Below, piece by piece: positions 44,454-54,038 of a stretch of 64,000 nucleotides of DNA. The notes under the pieces were generated by a model. The model was not told where the DNA came from. It did not search any database and worked only from the letters and a program-made list of their open reading frames with translations. This stretch comes from Fodinicola acaciae (GTDB taxonomy: Bacteria > Actinomycetota > Actinomycetes > Mycobacteriales > HKI-0501), in NCBI RefSeq assembly GCF_010993745.1, contig NZ_WOTN01000004.1, forward strand, positions 1,346,913-1,410,912. Direction: 5' to 3'. The first letter of the stretch is position 1. Each line of letters opens with the position of its first letter. Position numbers and translations under genes: made by a program.

Positions 44454-44679
44454 TGCTTCCTCCTCAGGGACTTTCCGGGCCGGTTTCCGGCGCACGCTCG
44501 TGCGCACCTTCACCAGCTGGATGGGTTGTCGGGCCCGTTCTGGTTGTGGACCCTCACTCGTTACATCGTCCACGATATCCGTGGTATTTCCGGCAAAGTA
44601 GCTGGTTTCCGGTGACCTCCATCACCGGCTCCCGGCGGTGCGCCCGACCACCGCGGCCGGGCAAGGCTAGGCTGCTGCG

Positions 44680-45510
44680 ATGCAGCTCGAGGGGCTCTCG
44701 AGGCGGTCCGAGGGGGTGAGGCGTGTGCCACGACACGAGCGTTGGAACGCGCTGTTGGAGGCGCTGGCGCGCGACGGTCAGCTGGGCGTCGAGCAGGCGG
44801 CCGCCGAGCTGGGGGTGTCGACCGCGACGATCCGCCGCGACCTGGACGAGCTCGCCGAGCAGCGGATGCTCACGCGTACACGCGGCGGCGCGGTGCTCAC
44901 CAGCGTCTCGTACGATCTCCCGCTGCGCTACAAGACCGCGCGGCACGCGCAGGAAAAGCTGCGGATCGCGCGCGCGGCGGCCGAGCTGATCGACATCGGC
45001 TCGGTGGTCGCGCTCAACGGCGGCACCACCTCCACCGAGGTCGCGCGGTCGCTGGCCGAGCGCGACGACCTGGCCGACTCCTCGGCCAGTCCGGCCGTCA
45101 CGATCGTCACCAACGCGCTCAACATCGCCAACGAGCTGGCCGTACGCCCGCACATCAAGATCGTCGTGACCGGCGGCGTCGCTCGGCCGCAGTCGTACGA
45201 GCTGGTCGGACCGCTGACCTCCGGCCTGCTCGACCTGATCACCCTGGACGCGGCGGTGATCGGCGTCGACGGCATCGACGTCCGCTATGGCGCCACCGCG
45301 CACAACGAGAGCGAGGCCGGCGTCAACACGCTGATGGTCGGCCGCGCGCGGAGGGTCATCGTGGTCGCCGACAGCTCGAAGCTCGGGGTCGGCACGTTCG
45401 CGCGAATCTGCAGCATCGACAAGGTGGACGTACTGATCACCGATCAGGCAGCGGATCCGGAAATCTGTGCGGAGTTCGTCAGCGCGGGCGTACAGGTGCA
45501 CCGCGTCTGA
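44680..45510 (+). CDS. DeoR family transcriptional regulator
   Basis: This protein of up to 276 residues has an N-terminal DeoR HTH (RWNALLEALARDGQLGVEQAAAELGVSTATIRRDLDELAEQ) and a DeoRC sugar-phosphate-binding domain (LNGGTTSTEVARSLAE, VIGVDGID, VVVADSSKLG). DeoR proteins sense phosphorylated sugars. The ATG at 44680 is preceded by TAGGCT 8 nt away, so the mRNA may be leaderless; GTG starts at 44716 or 44725 would shorten it. The alpha/beta hydrolase starts 14 bp downstream. Confidence 0.88.
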   Translation: MQLEGLSRRSEGVRRVPRHERWNALLEALARDGQLGVEQAAAELGVSTATIRRDLDELAEQRMLTRTRGGAVLTSVSYDLPLRYKTARHAQEKLRIARAAAELIDIGSVVALNGGTTSTEVARSLAERDDLADSSASPAVTIVTNALNIANELAVRPHIKIVVTGGVARPQSYELVGPLTSGLLDLITLDAAVIGVDGIDVRYGATAHNESEAGVNTLMVGRARRVIVVADSSKLGVGTFARICSIDKVDVLITDQAADPEICAEFVSAGVQVHRV

Positions 45511-45524
45511 GCCATGATCGGTGG

Positions 45525-46316
45525 ATGGCAGAGACTTTCTCCGTGTCGTCCGCGGACGGCACGAGCATCGGATACGAGCGGCTCGGCAGCGGTCCGGCGT
45601 TGTTGGCCGTGCACGGCGGCACCGCCAACCGTACGCGCTGGGCGCCGGTGGCCGCGCTGCTCGCCGAGCACTACACGCTGCACCTCATGGACCGCCGTGG
45701 CCGTGGCCTGAGCGGTGACGGCCCCGACTACTCATTGCGGCGTGAGGCCGAGGACGTGGCCGCCGTGGTGGAGGCGATCGGTGGACCGGTGTTCGTGCTG
45801 GGGCACTCGTACGGTGCGTTGTGCAGCCTCGAAGCCGCGCAGCTCACCTCCGCCATCGCCGCGATGGTGTTGTACGAGCCGCCGGCCGCGACCGCGTCGA
45901 CCTTCGCCGTCGACCCCTCCACGCTTGAGGAGCTGGTCTCGCTGGTCGACGCCGGCGAGCCGGAGCGCGCGTTGGAGCGGTTCTATCTGCGGGTCATCGG
46001 CGTCGACGAGCCGGCGCTCGCGCGGATGAAGCAGACGCCGATCTGGCCGGTGCGGATCGCCGCGACGCCGGCGTTGATCCGAGAAAACCGCGAGGTGAAC
46101 GCATACCGGATCGACAAGGCGCCGCTGGCCGAGCTCCGACTGCCGGTGCGCTTCCTCCTTGGCACCGAGACTCCGGCGGCGCTGCGGGCGCCGACTTTCG
46201 TTGCTGCCGCGGCGATTCCGGGCGCCGAGATCGTCGACCTGGCAGGTCAGGGGCACGTCGCCATCGACACCATCCCGGAGGAGTTCACCACCCTCGTCCG
46301 CACCTTCCTCACCTGA
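45525..46316 (+). CDS. Alpha/beta hydrolase
   Basis: This 263-residue enzyme has the nucleophile elbow GHSYG, oxyanion-hole region AVHGGTANR and a C-terminal GQGHVAID that supplies the catalytic His. The strand after helix alphaD (FLLGTETPAAL) places the acid. The substrate is unknown; the fold suits esters or lactones. It lies 14 bp after the DeoR gene and may be co-transcribed. Confidence 0.88.
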   Translation: MAETFSVSSADGTSIGYERLGSGPALLAVHGGTANRTRWAPVAALLAEHYTLHLMDRRGRGLSGDGPDYSLRREAEDVAAVVEAIGGPVFVLGHSYGALCSLEAAQLTSAIAAMVLYEPPAATASTFAVDPSTLEELVSLVDAGEPERALERFYLRVIGVDEPALARMKQTPIWPVRIAATPALIRENREVNAYRIDKAPLAELRLPVRFLLGTETPAALRAPTFVAAAAIPGAEIVDLAGQGHVAIDTIPEEFTTLVRTFLT

Positions 46317-46370
46317 CACCTGGCCGCATCGGTTACTGCCGAGCGCTACACGCCCGGCTTTGGAGACGAT

Positions 46371-46420
46371 CATGGAAGTCTCGTGGCGTTGCAACGATGG
46401 ATTGCCACGAGACTTCCATG
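46371..46420. terminator. Bidirectional terminator between convergent genes
   Basis: A 17-bp perfect stem (46371-46387 with 46404-46420), extended by about 5 more pairs, encloses a 16-nt loop. It lies between the hydrolase (+) and the GH31 gene (-). Confidence 0.85.
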
Positions 46421-46460
46421 GTCGTTCAGAGAACCGGATATTTCGTCACCAACGCCCGCG

Positions 46461-48458
46461 CTAGGACGCGAGTGCGGACAGGGCGGTGGCGGCGCCCGGC
46501 GCGCCGAGGCGGACGAAGGTCGGTGTGGTCGACAGTGGCGCCGCGTACGCGTGCAACGTACGGGGGCCGTGGATGACGCGGTGGTTCGCGGTGTCGAACC
46601 ACAGCCCGGCAGGAACGAACACGTCCCGGTTGACGGCGTCCGACAGCACCGGAGCGGCGAGTACGGCCGGGCCGAGCATCCACTCGTCGTCCACCGAATA
46701 AAACCGCGGGTCGGACGGGAAGTCGAAGAACACCGGCCGGATGATCGGCGTGCCGTCGGCCACCGCCTTACGCGCTTGTGCCTGCAGATACGCGGAAAGC
46801 TTCCCGTGCCTGGCGATCGCCTGCCGATACAGTGCCACGGTCTCCGCGTCGTAGGTCACCGGCTTGCCGGTCGTGTGGTCGACGACGCCGAGCGGTGACG
46901 TGGACGAATACATCAGTGGCATCAGCGAGGCCGCCTGAGCCCACCGTACGAGCACCTGCTTCGACGGCGCCGGCTGGCTGAGCGAGCCGCCGATCATGTC
47001 GGTCTCCACGAACGGATAGCCGTTGGTCGAGATCGCCATCGACCGCCGCAACGTCGTGTGCAGGTCGGCGAAACCCGTGCCGGCGTCGACCGCGCGGATC
47101 ACGAAGCCGTATTTCTGGCTGCCCCAGTGCACGCGTACGCCGGCACCCTGCAGGTCGAACTGGTCGGCCATCTCGGCGCCGAGCCGCTGGTACGACCCGG
47201 CCGGCACACCGGCGGCCGGCGCGCAGCGGTCGTCGAAGAACCGCGTGTCGAACTTGAAGCCGTCGACACCGTAGGTCGACATCAGCTTGCGCAGGTTGCC
47301 GACATACCAGTCGCGCGCCGCCGGCTTGCCGAGGTCGATGATGCCGGCCGTGCCGTTCCACCACGTGACGCTGCACGGCTTGGCCGGGTCGGTGCCGTCG
47401 GCGAGCAGATAGCCGTGGTCACGCGCGTACGCGTAATTCGTCGAGTCGAGGTTGATCCACAGCGTCGTCCAGAGTCCGAAGTGGTAACCCATCGCGTGGA
47501 TCTGGTCCGACATCGCTTTCGGATCAGGGAAAGTACGCGAGTCGAAGGTCAGGTTGCCGTAGTTGGATTCCCATTTGTCGTCGAGTTGGATGGTGTGTCC
47601 ACCAAGGCCGGCCGCGTGGATTTTCCCAGCCCAGTCCAGGATCTTGTTCTGGTCGATGTTGGTGTAGAACTGGGCCCACGAGTTCCACAGCGGCTTGTCC
47701 AGCTCGTCGGCGGTCGCGTCCATCTTCGCCGGTTTTCCAACGACACCAAGGTAATCCGCGTAAACCGCGGCCGGCGTCGACTCGACGAAGACGGTGGCGG
47801 CGTAGGAATCCGTTGATTTCACGGTGAAAGCGCCAACGCCGGAGGAGCCCTTGTTGATCTGTACGTCCATCGGCACCGCGGTGCGGACGTAATAGCCGAC
47901 CGCGCTGGAGGTAAACCAGTAGGGCTCCATCATCAGATAGCTGGCCGGCGAGAACTCCGGCTCGGCGACCTGGCCGGCGTCCAGCGGATACGGCTGCGCC
48001 GCGCCTTCGCTGGTCTCGCCGCCGCCATACCAGTGGCCGGCCGACGAGAGCTGATAGCTGACCGTACGCGCTCCGGCCGGCGCTCCGGTCACCGACCACT
48101 CCAGGTCGTAACGGTCGGCCGCCGGCTTCAGTGTCAGCACGGCCGGCTTGCCGGCGGTCGTGTCGGCGGTGATCCGCAGCTCGCCGCCTGACCAGCTCCA
48201 CGACGTCACGCGCGTGGCGTGTTGGCCGGCGAACGCGAAACCGCCGGTCGGGTCGGTGGCCAGCACGGTCCGGCCGGCGCGTACGGTCCGCAGGCCGAGC
48301 GTGGTCTTGTCCACCAGCACCTGGTAGGCCGGCGTGACCAGCGCCAGCTGTCCGCCGAGGTCGCGGACGGTGAGGCCGGACGCGGCGGCCGCTCCTGGCG
48401 AGAAGCCAGTGACGAGAGCCGTGATGACGACGAGGACGGCGATCCGGGTTCTGCGCAT
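46461..48458 (-). CDS. Secreted GH31 family glycosidase
   Basis: This encodes 665 residues with a signal peptide (~1-27, ending AAA-SG). A galactose-mutarotase-like domain precedes the GH31 barrel. The nucleophile is Asp404 in DGFKFDTRFF and the acid/base is likely the Asp in FVETDMIGG. A region resembling DDKWESNYGNLTFD fits a subfamily distinct from classical alpha-glucosidases, so alpha-galactosidase or alpha-xylosidase activity is possible. The ATG at 48458 has AGGAG upstream. It is divergent from the peptide-binding lipoproteins. Confidence 0.9.
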   Translation of the reverse strand: MRRTRIAVLVVITALVTGFSPGAAAASGLTVRDLGGQLALVTPAYQVLVDKTTLGLRTVRAGRTVLATDPTGGFAFAGQHATRVTSWSWSGGELRITADTTAGKPAVLTLKPAADRYDLEWSVTGAPAGARTVSYQLSSAGHWYGGGETSEGAAQPYPLDAGQVAEPEFSPASYLMMEPYWFTSSAVGYYVRTAVPMDVQINKGSSGVGAFTVKSTDSYAATVFVESTPAAVYADYLGVVGKPAKMDATADELDKPLWNSWAQFYTNIDQNKILDWAGKIHAAGLGGHTIQLDDKWESNYGNLTFDSRTFPDPKAMSDQIHAMGYHFGLWTTLWINLDSTNYAYARDHGYLLADGTDPAKPCSVTWWNGTAGIIDLGKPAARDWYVGNLRKLMSTYGVDGFKFDTRFFDDRCAPAAGVPAGSYQRLGAEMADQFDLQGAGVRVHWGSQKYGFVIRAVDAGTGFADLHTTLRRSMAISTNGYPFVETDMIGGSLSQPAPSKQVLVRWAQAASLMPLMYSSTSPLGVVDHTTGKPVTYDAETVALYRQAIARHGKLSAYLQAQARKAVADGTPIIRPVFFDFPSDPRFYSVDDEWMLGPAVLAAPVLSDAVNRDVFVPAGLWFDTANHRVIHGPRTLHAYAAPLSTTPTFVRLGAPGAATALSALAS

Positions 48459-48786
48459 CGACACTCCTGCAACGCGGTTGGCGATTTCTGCGTGAAAAAC
48501 GGTGTCTGGAAGCATGAACATGCATAGCTCACTCGGTGCGTACCGGAATGTCAAGAAGTGCGGAGTGTCTGACTCGGGCCAGCCGGTCCGGTGTGCGCTA
48601 AAGTTCCCGAGCCAGGCCGTCATCTGTCGGGTCATGAGTGGAAATGTGGGCATTCCGAGTCCGTCGATCCGCCGAATTACCTCGCCGTGAACCGGTGCGG
48701 GGACGGTGGAATCCGTCCTATGCTGCGACGCAGTAAAAAATTGTCTGCCAGCTCCGGCGGTGTGGCGCGGAAGGAATGGAACGAAC
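48459..48786. promoter_or_regulatory. Divergent intergenic region
   Basis: These 328 bp separate GH31 (-) and the first lipoprotein (+). CCTATGCTGC at 48717-48726 could hold a -10 element for the lipoprotein gene. No gene or strong palindrome was seen. Confidence 0.3.
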
Positions 48787-50481
48787 ATGGTTGATCGACA
48801 GCGAGCGGCGCGGCGGGTCGTCCAGGGTGTGGCCCTGGCCGCCGCCGGTGCGCTCGCGCTGAGCGCGTGCGGCACGCCGGACTCCGGCAACGACGGCCCC
48901 GGTGCGGCCAAGCGCGGCGGCACCATCAACGTCCTGATGCAGTCCGACTTCGAGCACATCGACCCGCAGCGCACCTACACCGCGGCCGGCGAGAGCTTCG
49001 TCCGGCTGCTTGCGCCGGCGCTCACCGCGTACAAGAACGCCAAGGGCAAGGAAGGCACCGAGATCGTCGGTGACGCCGCCACCGACACCGGCACGCACAA
49101 CGCGGACAACACCGAGTGGTCCTTCACCCTGCGCGACGGCCTGAAGTGGCAGGACGGCAAGGACGTGACCTGCCAGGACTTCAAGTACGGCGTGGAGCGC
49201 TCGTTCTCCGACGTGATCACCGACGGCGCCGACTACCCGAAGCAGTACTTGGTCGGCGGTGACACCTACAAGGGCATCTACCTGCAGAAGGAGGGCCTGC
49301 CGTCGATCGTCTGCGCCGGCAACAAGATCACCTTCAAGCTGCGCCGGTCGATCAGCGACTTCAACTACACGGTCACCCTGCCGACCTTCTCGGCCGTACG
49401 CGCCGACAAGGACACGCACGAGAAGTACGACAGCAACGTCTTCTCCTACGGGCCGTACCAGATCGACAGTTACGTCCGCGGCAAGAGCATCCAGCTGAGC
49501 CGCAACAAGTACTACGACCAGTCCAAGGACCAGGTCCGCAAGAACCTGCCGGACAAGTGGAACATCACCCAGGGCCCGGACGAGAACGTGATCACCGACC
49601 GGCTGATCCAGGACAAGGCGGCCGATCAGAACACCATCTCGCTGGGCGCCAACATCTCGCCGGCGCAGTCGGCGCAGGTGCAGAACGACCCCAAGCTCAG
49701 GAAACGGCTGCTGAGCGGGCCGGACGGGTTCACCTACTACCTGTCCATCAACACCACCAAGATCAAGGACCTGAAGTGCCGGCAGGCCTACACGTACGCG
49801 ATCAACAAGGCCAGCTACCTGACCGCGCTCGGCGGCCCGGCGGTCGGTGACCTGGCGACCTCGATCATCGCGCCGAACAACGCCGCGCACCGCGACGACA
49901 TCGACGTGTACGGCCTCAAGGACAAGCCGGAAGGCGACGTCGCCAAGGCCAAGCAGCTGCTCGCGCAGTCGCCGACCTGCCCGCACAACATCACCTTCGA
50001 CTACCGCACCGGCAACAAGGCCGACGACAACGCCGCCGCCGCGATCGTCGCCGGCATGGCGCGCGCCGGCATCACCGTGAAGCTCAACCCGATCCCGCGC
50101 AGCACCTACATCGCGACCGTCGGCAAGCCGGCCGCGCAGCACGACATGGCGATCAACAGCTGGATCGCCGACTGGGCTTCGGGTTCCTCGGTCATTCCGC
50201 AGCTGTTCGACGGCCGGATCATCTCGCCCAGCGGCAACTCCAACCGCTCGCAGATCAACGACCCGGCCATCAACGCCGGCATCGACGCGGCGTACAAGGA
50301 GACCGACAACGCCAAGGCGCAGAAGCTGTGGGGTGACCTCGACGAGAAGGTGCAGCAGACCGCCGCGGTGATCCCGCTGCGCTACACCAAGGCGTACGTC
50401 CTCTACGGCTCGAAGATCACCGGCGCCTTCCTCGACCCGGTCTACAGCGACGTCGACCTCAACAATGTCGGCGTGAGCTGA
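48787..50481 (+). CDS. Peptide/nickel-type ABC substrate-binding lipoprotein (SBP_bac_5)
   Basis: This encodes 564 residues with a lipoprotein signal (LALSAC, lipidated Cys28). The family-5 solute-binding pattern is RGGTINVLMQSDFEHIDPQR, WSFTLRDGLKWQDGKDVTCQDFKYGVERS, VFSYGPYQIDSY and a C-terminal AVIPLRYTKAYVLYG. Family members deliver oligopeptides, nickel or sugars to an ABC importer, but no permease or ATPase is adjacent. The next gene is a close paralogue in the same direction. A terminator separates them. Confidence 0.92.
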   Translation: MVDRQRAARRVVQGVALAAAGALALSACGTPDSGNDGPGAAKRGGTINVLMQSDFEHIDPQRTYTAAGESFVRLLAPALTAYKNAKGKEGTEIVGDAATDTGTHNADNTEWSFTLRDGLKWQDGKDVTCQDFKYGVERSFSDVITDGADYPKQYLVGGDTYKGIYLQKEGLPSIVCAGNKITFKLRRSISDFNYTVTLPTFSAVRADKDTHEKYDSNVFSYGPYQIDSYVRGKSIQLSRNKYYDQSKDQVRKNLPDKWNITQGPDENVITDRLIQDKAADQNTISLGANISPAQSAQVQNDPKLRKRLLSGPDGFTYYLSINTTKIKDLKCRQAYTYAINKASYLTALGGPAVGDLATSIIAPNNAAHRDDIDVYGLKDKPEGDVAKAKQLLAQSPTCPHNITFDYRTGNKADDNAAAAIVAGMARAGITVKLNPIPRSTYIATVGKPAAQHDMAINSWIADWASGSSVIPQLFDGRIISPSGNSNRSQINDPAINAGIDAAYKETDNAKAQKLWGDLDEKVQQTAAVIPLRYTKAYVLYGSKITGAFLDPVYSDVDLNNVGVS

Positions 50482-50513
50482 AAACGCATTAGCAATGAAA
50501 TACGGCGAAAAAA

Positions 50514-50545
50514 GGGACCCGGCCACGAATGGGTGGCCGGGTCCC
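50514..50545 (+). terminator. Rho-independent terminator
   Basis: A perfect 13-bp stem (GGGACCCGGCCAC at 50514-50526 with 50533-50545) is followed by a TATTTTTT tract at 50551-50558, between the two lipoprotein genes. Confidence 0.88.
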
Positions 50546-50738
50546 TACCGTATTTTTTGCCAGTTCCACGGAATCGCCTGTGACGGCATTCGGCCGCGAT
50601 TACGATGCGATGACGTTTTGCCGGCCGCGCTTGGGTGTGCCTGTTCGGCCGGCATATCGTGCGGCAACACATGTCAAGGCCCAGGGCCCGACCACGGCCC
50701 GAGCATCCGGAGAATGTCCGGAAAGGGAAGGAAATCGA

Positions 50739-52451
50739 ATGTCTCCAAAGGACATCCGCGGCTCACGACTAGCCGTGGCCGGTGTGACTCTGTCACTGGT
50801 GACCCTGGTGGCGAGCGCATGCGGGACGCCTGACTCAGCCGGAAGCAACGGTGGTAACGGCCAGATCAAGCGGGGCGGCACCATCACCATCCTCATGCAG
50901 CAGGACTTCGAGCACCTGGACCCGGCGCGCAGCTATGTCGGCCAGCAGATCTCGACCGGCCGGCTGTACGCGCCCACCCTGACCACCTTCAAGACCGCAC
51001 CCGGAGTGGCCGGCAACGACGTCGTGTCCGACTCGGCGACCGACACCGGCACGCACAACGCGGACTTCACGCAGTGGAGCTTCACCGTCCGGGACGGCCT
51101 GAAGTGGCAGGACGGCAAGGACGTGACCTGCGAGGACTTCAAGTACGGCGTGGAGCGCTCGTTCTCCGACCTGCTGACCGACGGCACCCAGTACAACCGG
51201 CAGTACCTGGCCGGCGGAGACAAGTACAAGGGCATCTACGAGCAGCCCCAGGGCCTGCCGTCGGTGACCTGCAACGGCAAGACGATCACGTACAAGCTGA
51301 GCAAGCCGGTGACCGACTTCAACTACACGGTCACCATGCCGACCTTCGCCGCGGTGCGCAAGGACAAGGACACCAAGACCAAGTACGACACCTCGTTCTT
51401 CTCCTACGGCCCGTACCAGATCCAGAACTACACCCGTGACCAGCAGCTGGTGCTGGTGCGCAACAAGTACTGGGACCAGAGCAAGGACACCGTACGGAAG
51501 AACTACCCCGACACGTTCAAGTTCGTCTTCGGCGTGGACGAGAACGTCATCACCGACCGGCTGATCCAGGACCGCGGCGCCGACCAGGGCGCGGTCTCCT
51601 CCGGCGTGTTCGTGTCGGCCCAGCAGGCCCCGCAGGTGCTGCAGGACCCGAAGCTGAAGGCCCGCACGGTCTCCGGGCTCACCCAGTACGTGTACTACGT
51701 CTGGATCAACACCACCAAGATCAAGGACCTCAAGTGCCGGCAGGCATACGAGTACTCGATCGACAAGACGACGTACCTGACGGCGTTCGGTGGTCCGACC
51801 TTCGGACAGCCCGCGACCGGGATCATCAGCCCGACGCTGAAGGCGCACAAGGACTTCGACCTGTACGGCACCAAGACCCAGCCGCAGGGTGACCCGGCCA
51901 AGGCGAAGCAGCTGCTGGCACAGTCGCCGAGCTGCCCGCGCAACATCACCTACGACTACCGGACCAACAACGCCCAGGACGACAAGGCGGCGGCCGCGAT
52001 CAAGGCGGCGTTCGCGCGCTCCGGCATCACGGTCACCGCGAACCCGATCAAGCGCAGCGAGTACTACGCGACGATCGGCAAGCCGGCTCTCCAGCACGAG
52101 ATCGGTTTCGGCTCGTGGGGCGCCGACTGGCCGTCCGGGTCGACGGTGATCCCGCCGCTGTTCGACCCCCGGCAGATCGTGCCGGCCGGTAACCAGGTCT
52201 TCTCCCAGCTCAACGACCCGGCGATCACGGCGGGGATGGACGCGGCGGCGAAGATGTCCGACCAGAACCAGGCCCAGAAGGCGTGGGGTGACCTCGACGA
52301 GTCGATCCAGAAGCAGGCCGCGACGATCCCGCTGCGGTATCTGAAGACGCTGCTGCTGCACGGCTCGAAGGTCAGTGGCGCGTTCCTGGACACCAACTAC
52401 GCGGAGATCAACATCTGCTCCATCGGGTTGACCGACACCAGCGTCTCCTGA
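50739..52451 (+). CDS. Peptide-type ABC substrate-binding lipoprotein, paralogue of the previous gene
   Basis: This encodes 570 residues with a lipobox LVASAC. It shares long identical stretches with its neighbour (LKWQDGKDVTC, EDFKYGVERSFSD, NTTKIKDLKCRQAY), so this is a recent tandem duplication followed by divergence. Differences cluster in the ligand-binding lobes, suggesting different substrates. ATG at 50739 follows GGGAAGGAAA. No permease is adjacent. Confidence 0.92.
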   Translation: MSPKDIRGSRLAVAGVTLSLVTLVASACGTPDSAGSNGGNGQIKRGGTITILMQQDFEHLDPARSYVGQQISTGRLYAPTLTTFKTAPGVAGNDVVSDSATDTGTHNADFTQWSFTVRDGLKWQDGKDVTCEDFKYGVERSFSDLLTDGTQYNRQYLAGGDKYKGIYEQPQGLPSVTCNGKTITYKLSKPVTDFNYTVTMPTFAAVRKDKDTKTKYDTSFFSYGPYQIQNYTRDQQLVLVRNKYWDQSKDTVRKNYPDTFKFVFGVDENVITDRLIQDRGADQGAVSSGVFVSAQQAPQVLQDPKLKARTVSGLTQYVYYVWINTTKIKDLKCRQAYEYSIDKTTYLTAFGGPTFGQPATGIISPTLKAHKDFDLYGTKTQPQGDPAKAKQLLAQSPSCPRNITYDYRTNNAQDDKAAAAIKAAFARSGITVTANPIKRSEYYATIGKPALQHEIGFGSWGADWPSGSTVIPPLFDPRQIVPAGNQVFSQLNDPAITAGMDAAAKMSDQNQAQKAWGDLDESIQKQAATIPLRYLKTLLLHGSKVSGAFLDTNYAEINICSIGLTDTSVS

Positions 52452-52464
52452 CCGTACGACCAGC

Positions 52465-52523
52465 GCGAGGGTGACGTTTTACCGCAAATCGCCAGGCGAG
52501 AAGCGGCAAAACGTCACCCTCGC
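52465..52523 (+). terminator. Terminator-like hairpin after second lipoprotein
   Basis: Arms of about 21 bp (52465-52485 with 52503-52523) pair with one mismatch around a 17-nt loop, followed by ATTTT. Confidence 0.75.
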
Positions 52524-52593
52524 CGATTTTCTGGCGGCGTGTTCACCGGGGTCGGTGCCGGTGCGCGCTGGTCAGCGGTTACCGTGCTCGTGG

Positions 52594-53238
52594 ATGAAGT
52601 CAGGCAGCGGGGGGCTGGCTCGTACGCATCCTTGGGGGGAAACACATGGGACCGAAGTTGACGGCCTCGTGAGCGGGGAGCTCGGCGGCTGGGACGACCC
52701 GCCGACCAGGTCGTGGGCGGTACGGCGGCAGCTCGCCGACGGCGGTTGGGGCCGGTGGGCTCCGGACGCGGCCACCATGCTGGTGTCGGTGTTCGCCCAG
52801 ACGCGGCGGATGCCGTGGCGCGCGTACGACGAGGAGGTGTCGGTCCGCGCCGGCTGGGGGTCCTCGCCATGGGCCCTGCCGGAGCTGGAGACCGACCGCA
52901 GCGCGCTGCAGCTGCTGCTCGCCGGCCGCGCGACGCCGGCGCCGGCAGCCCCGGTGAGCCGGCTGGCGTCCCGCATCCAGCGCTGGTCGCGGCTGTGCCG
53001 CGAGGCCGGCGCCGGTGACCAGAAGGTGCTCTCCGACCTGCACCGCGCGCTCGTACGCTTCGGCGTGCTGACCGACACCGGCCGCGCGTCGATAAACCGG
53101 CAGGTCGGCCTCGGTGAACCGGTCAACGTGCTGGACGTGCTGCCGCTGTCGCCGGCCGAGCGGCTGGAGGAGGAGCGCGCGCAGCGCGGCGAGCCGCCGC
53201 GGATCCACCGGCAGCGGTCGGTCGCCGACCGTGGATGA
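52594..53238 (+). CDS. Hypothetical protein, coupled to class II aldolase
   Basis: This encodes about 214 residues of no recognised family, helical in its centre (APVSRLASRIQRWSRLCREAG, KVLSDLHRALVRFGVL) with a Trp-rich N-terminal third (DPPTRSWAVRRQLADGGWGRW). The start is uncertain; ATG 52594 lacks a strong ribosome site. The stop overlaps the start of the aldolase by 8 bp, so both are likely translated together. Confidence 0.6.
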   Translation: MKSGSGGLARTHPWGETHGTEVDGLVSGELGGWDDPPTRSWAVRRQLADGGWGRWAPDAATMLVSVFAQTRRMPWRAYDEEVSVRAGWGSSPWALPELETDRSALQLLLAGRATPAPAAPVSRLASRIQRWSRLCREAGAGDQKVLSDLHRALVRFGVLTDTGRASINRQVGLGEPVNVLDVLPLSPAERLEEERAQRGEPPRIHRQRSVADRG

Positions 53239-53839
53239 GCTGGTCACACAGCTGGTCGCGGCCGGTCGCGACCTGGTCGCCACCGGCCTGACCAGGGCTT
53301 CCTCCGGCAACCTGTCGGCGCTGCTGCCCGGCGGCGAGTCGTTTGTGGTGACCGGCCGCGGCACCTGGCTCGACCGGCTGACACCGGCCGACTTCGCCGT
53401 CGTCGGGCTCGACGACACCGTACGGTCAGGTCCGGCGGTGCCGTCCACCGAATACCGGCTGCACCTGCGGACCTACCAGGCACGTCCGGACGTGCGCAGC
53501 GTCGTCCACGCGCATCCGCGGATGTCGGTGCTGGTCGACGCGCTCGGTCACCGGATCCAGCCGCTGACGCTGGACCAGATCTACTATCTGCCGCGGATCG
53601 CCCGGATCGACTTCTTTCCGAACGGATCGTGGAGCCTGGCCGACAACGCGGCCGCCGCGTGTGCTGACGCCGACGCGGTTGTCCTTGCTTACCACGGAAG
53701 TTCGTCTGTCGGTGACACGGTGGAAATGGCGCTGCGGCGAGCTATGGTCATGGAGGACGCGGCGTCGATGACATATCACGCCATTCTGGCTGGCCGGCCG
53801 GAGCTGCGTTTCCCGCCGGGAGTTCCGCTGTCCGAGTGA
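53231..53839 (+). CDS. Class II aldolase/adducin family protein
   Basis: This encodes 202 residues. Metal-binding histidines are in SVVHAHPRMS (HxH) and AYHGSSSVGD. The substrate-binding N-terminus is TGLTRASSGNLSAL. The family includes fuculose- and rhamnulose-phosphate aldolases. The glutamate seen in catalytic members is unclear here, so the substrate is open. GTG at 53231 overlaps the previous stop (GTGGATGA). Confidence 0.85.
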   Translation: MDELVTQLVAAGRDLVATGLTRASSGNLSALLPGGESFVVTGRGTWLDRLTPADFAVVGLDDTVRSGPAVPSTEYRLHLRTYQARPDVRSVVHAHPRMSVLVDALGHRIQPLTLDQIYYLPRIARIDFFPNGSWSLADNAAAACADADAVVLAYHGSSSVGDTVEMALRRAMVMEDAASMTYHAILAGRPELRFPPGVPLSE

Positions 53840-53917
53840 CCTGCTGCACGTCACGGTTGACGAAGCCTGGTTGCCGAGGTCTACTGATTCGGGTTTTCGT
53901 ACGAGGAGGTGATTCGC

Positions 53918-53971
53918 GTGGCCGCTGACGGAAGTAGTTGTTGCCACGCCACCTCGGTGCGAGGTCACTGA
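53918..53971 (+). CDS. Short leader ORF upstream of mgtC, Cys-Cys containing
   Basis: A GTG at 53918 has a near-perfect AGGAGGT 7 nt upstream (53904-53910) and encodes 17 residues including SSCCHATSVRGH before TGA. It ends 67 bp before mgtC. The start region, GCGTGGC, can pair with GCCACGC at 53944-53950, and the end forms ACCTCG-GTG-CGAGGT. This arrangement suits translational or transcription attenuation. Whether it is translated is not proven by sequence. Confidence 0.5.
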   Translation: MAADGSSCCHATSVRGH

Positions 53972-53981
53972 CTGCCTTCGC

Positions 53982-54027
53982 CGAAGTCGCGTGGACTTTC
54001 CTTTCATCGCAATGAAACGCGACTTCG
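53982..54027 (+). promoter_or_regulatory. mgtC leader hairpin next to the ribosome binding site
   Basis: A perfect 11-bp stem (CGAAGTCGCGT at 53982-53992 with ACGCGACTTCG at 54017-54027) ends at the GAGG Shine-Dalgarno (54027-54030) of mgtC. Folding could mask or expose the site. Confidence 0.55.
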
Positions 54028-54038
54028 AGGTGATCGCG

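Noticed and set aside
53840..54038. M-box magnesium riboswitch upstream of mgtC
   Set aside because: I could not align the M-box core to the leader; a short ORF with hairpins explains the region better.
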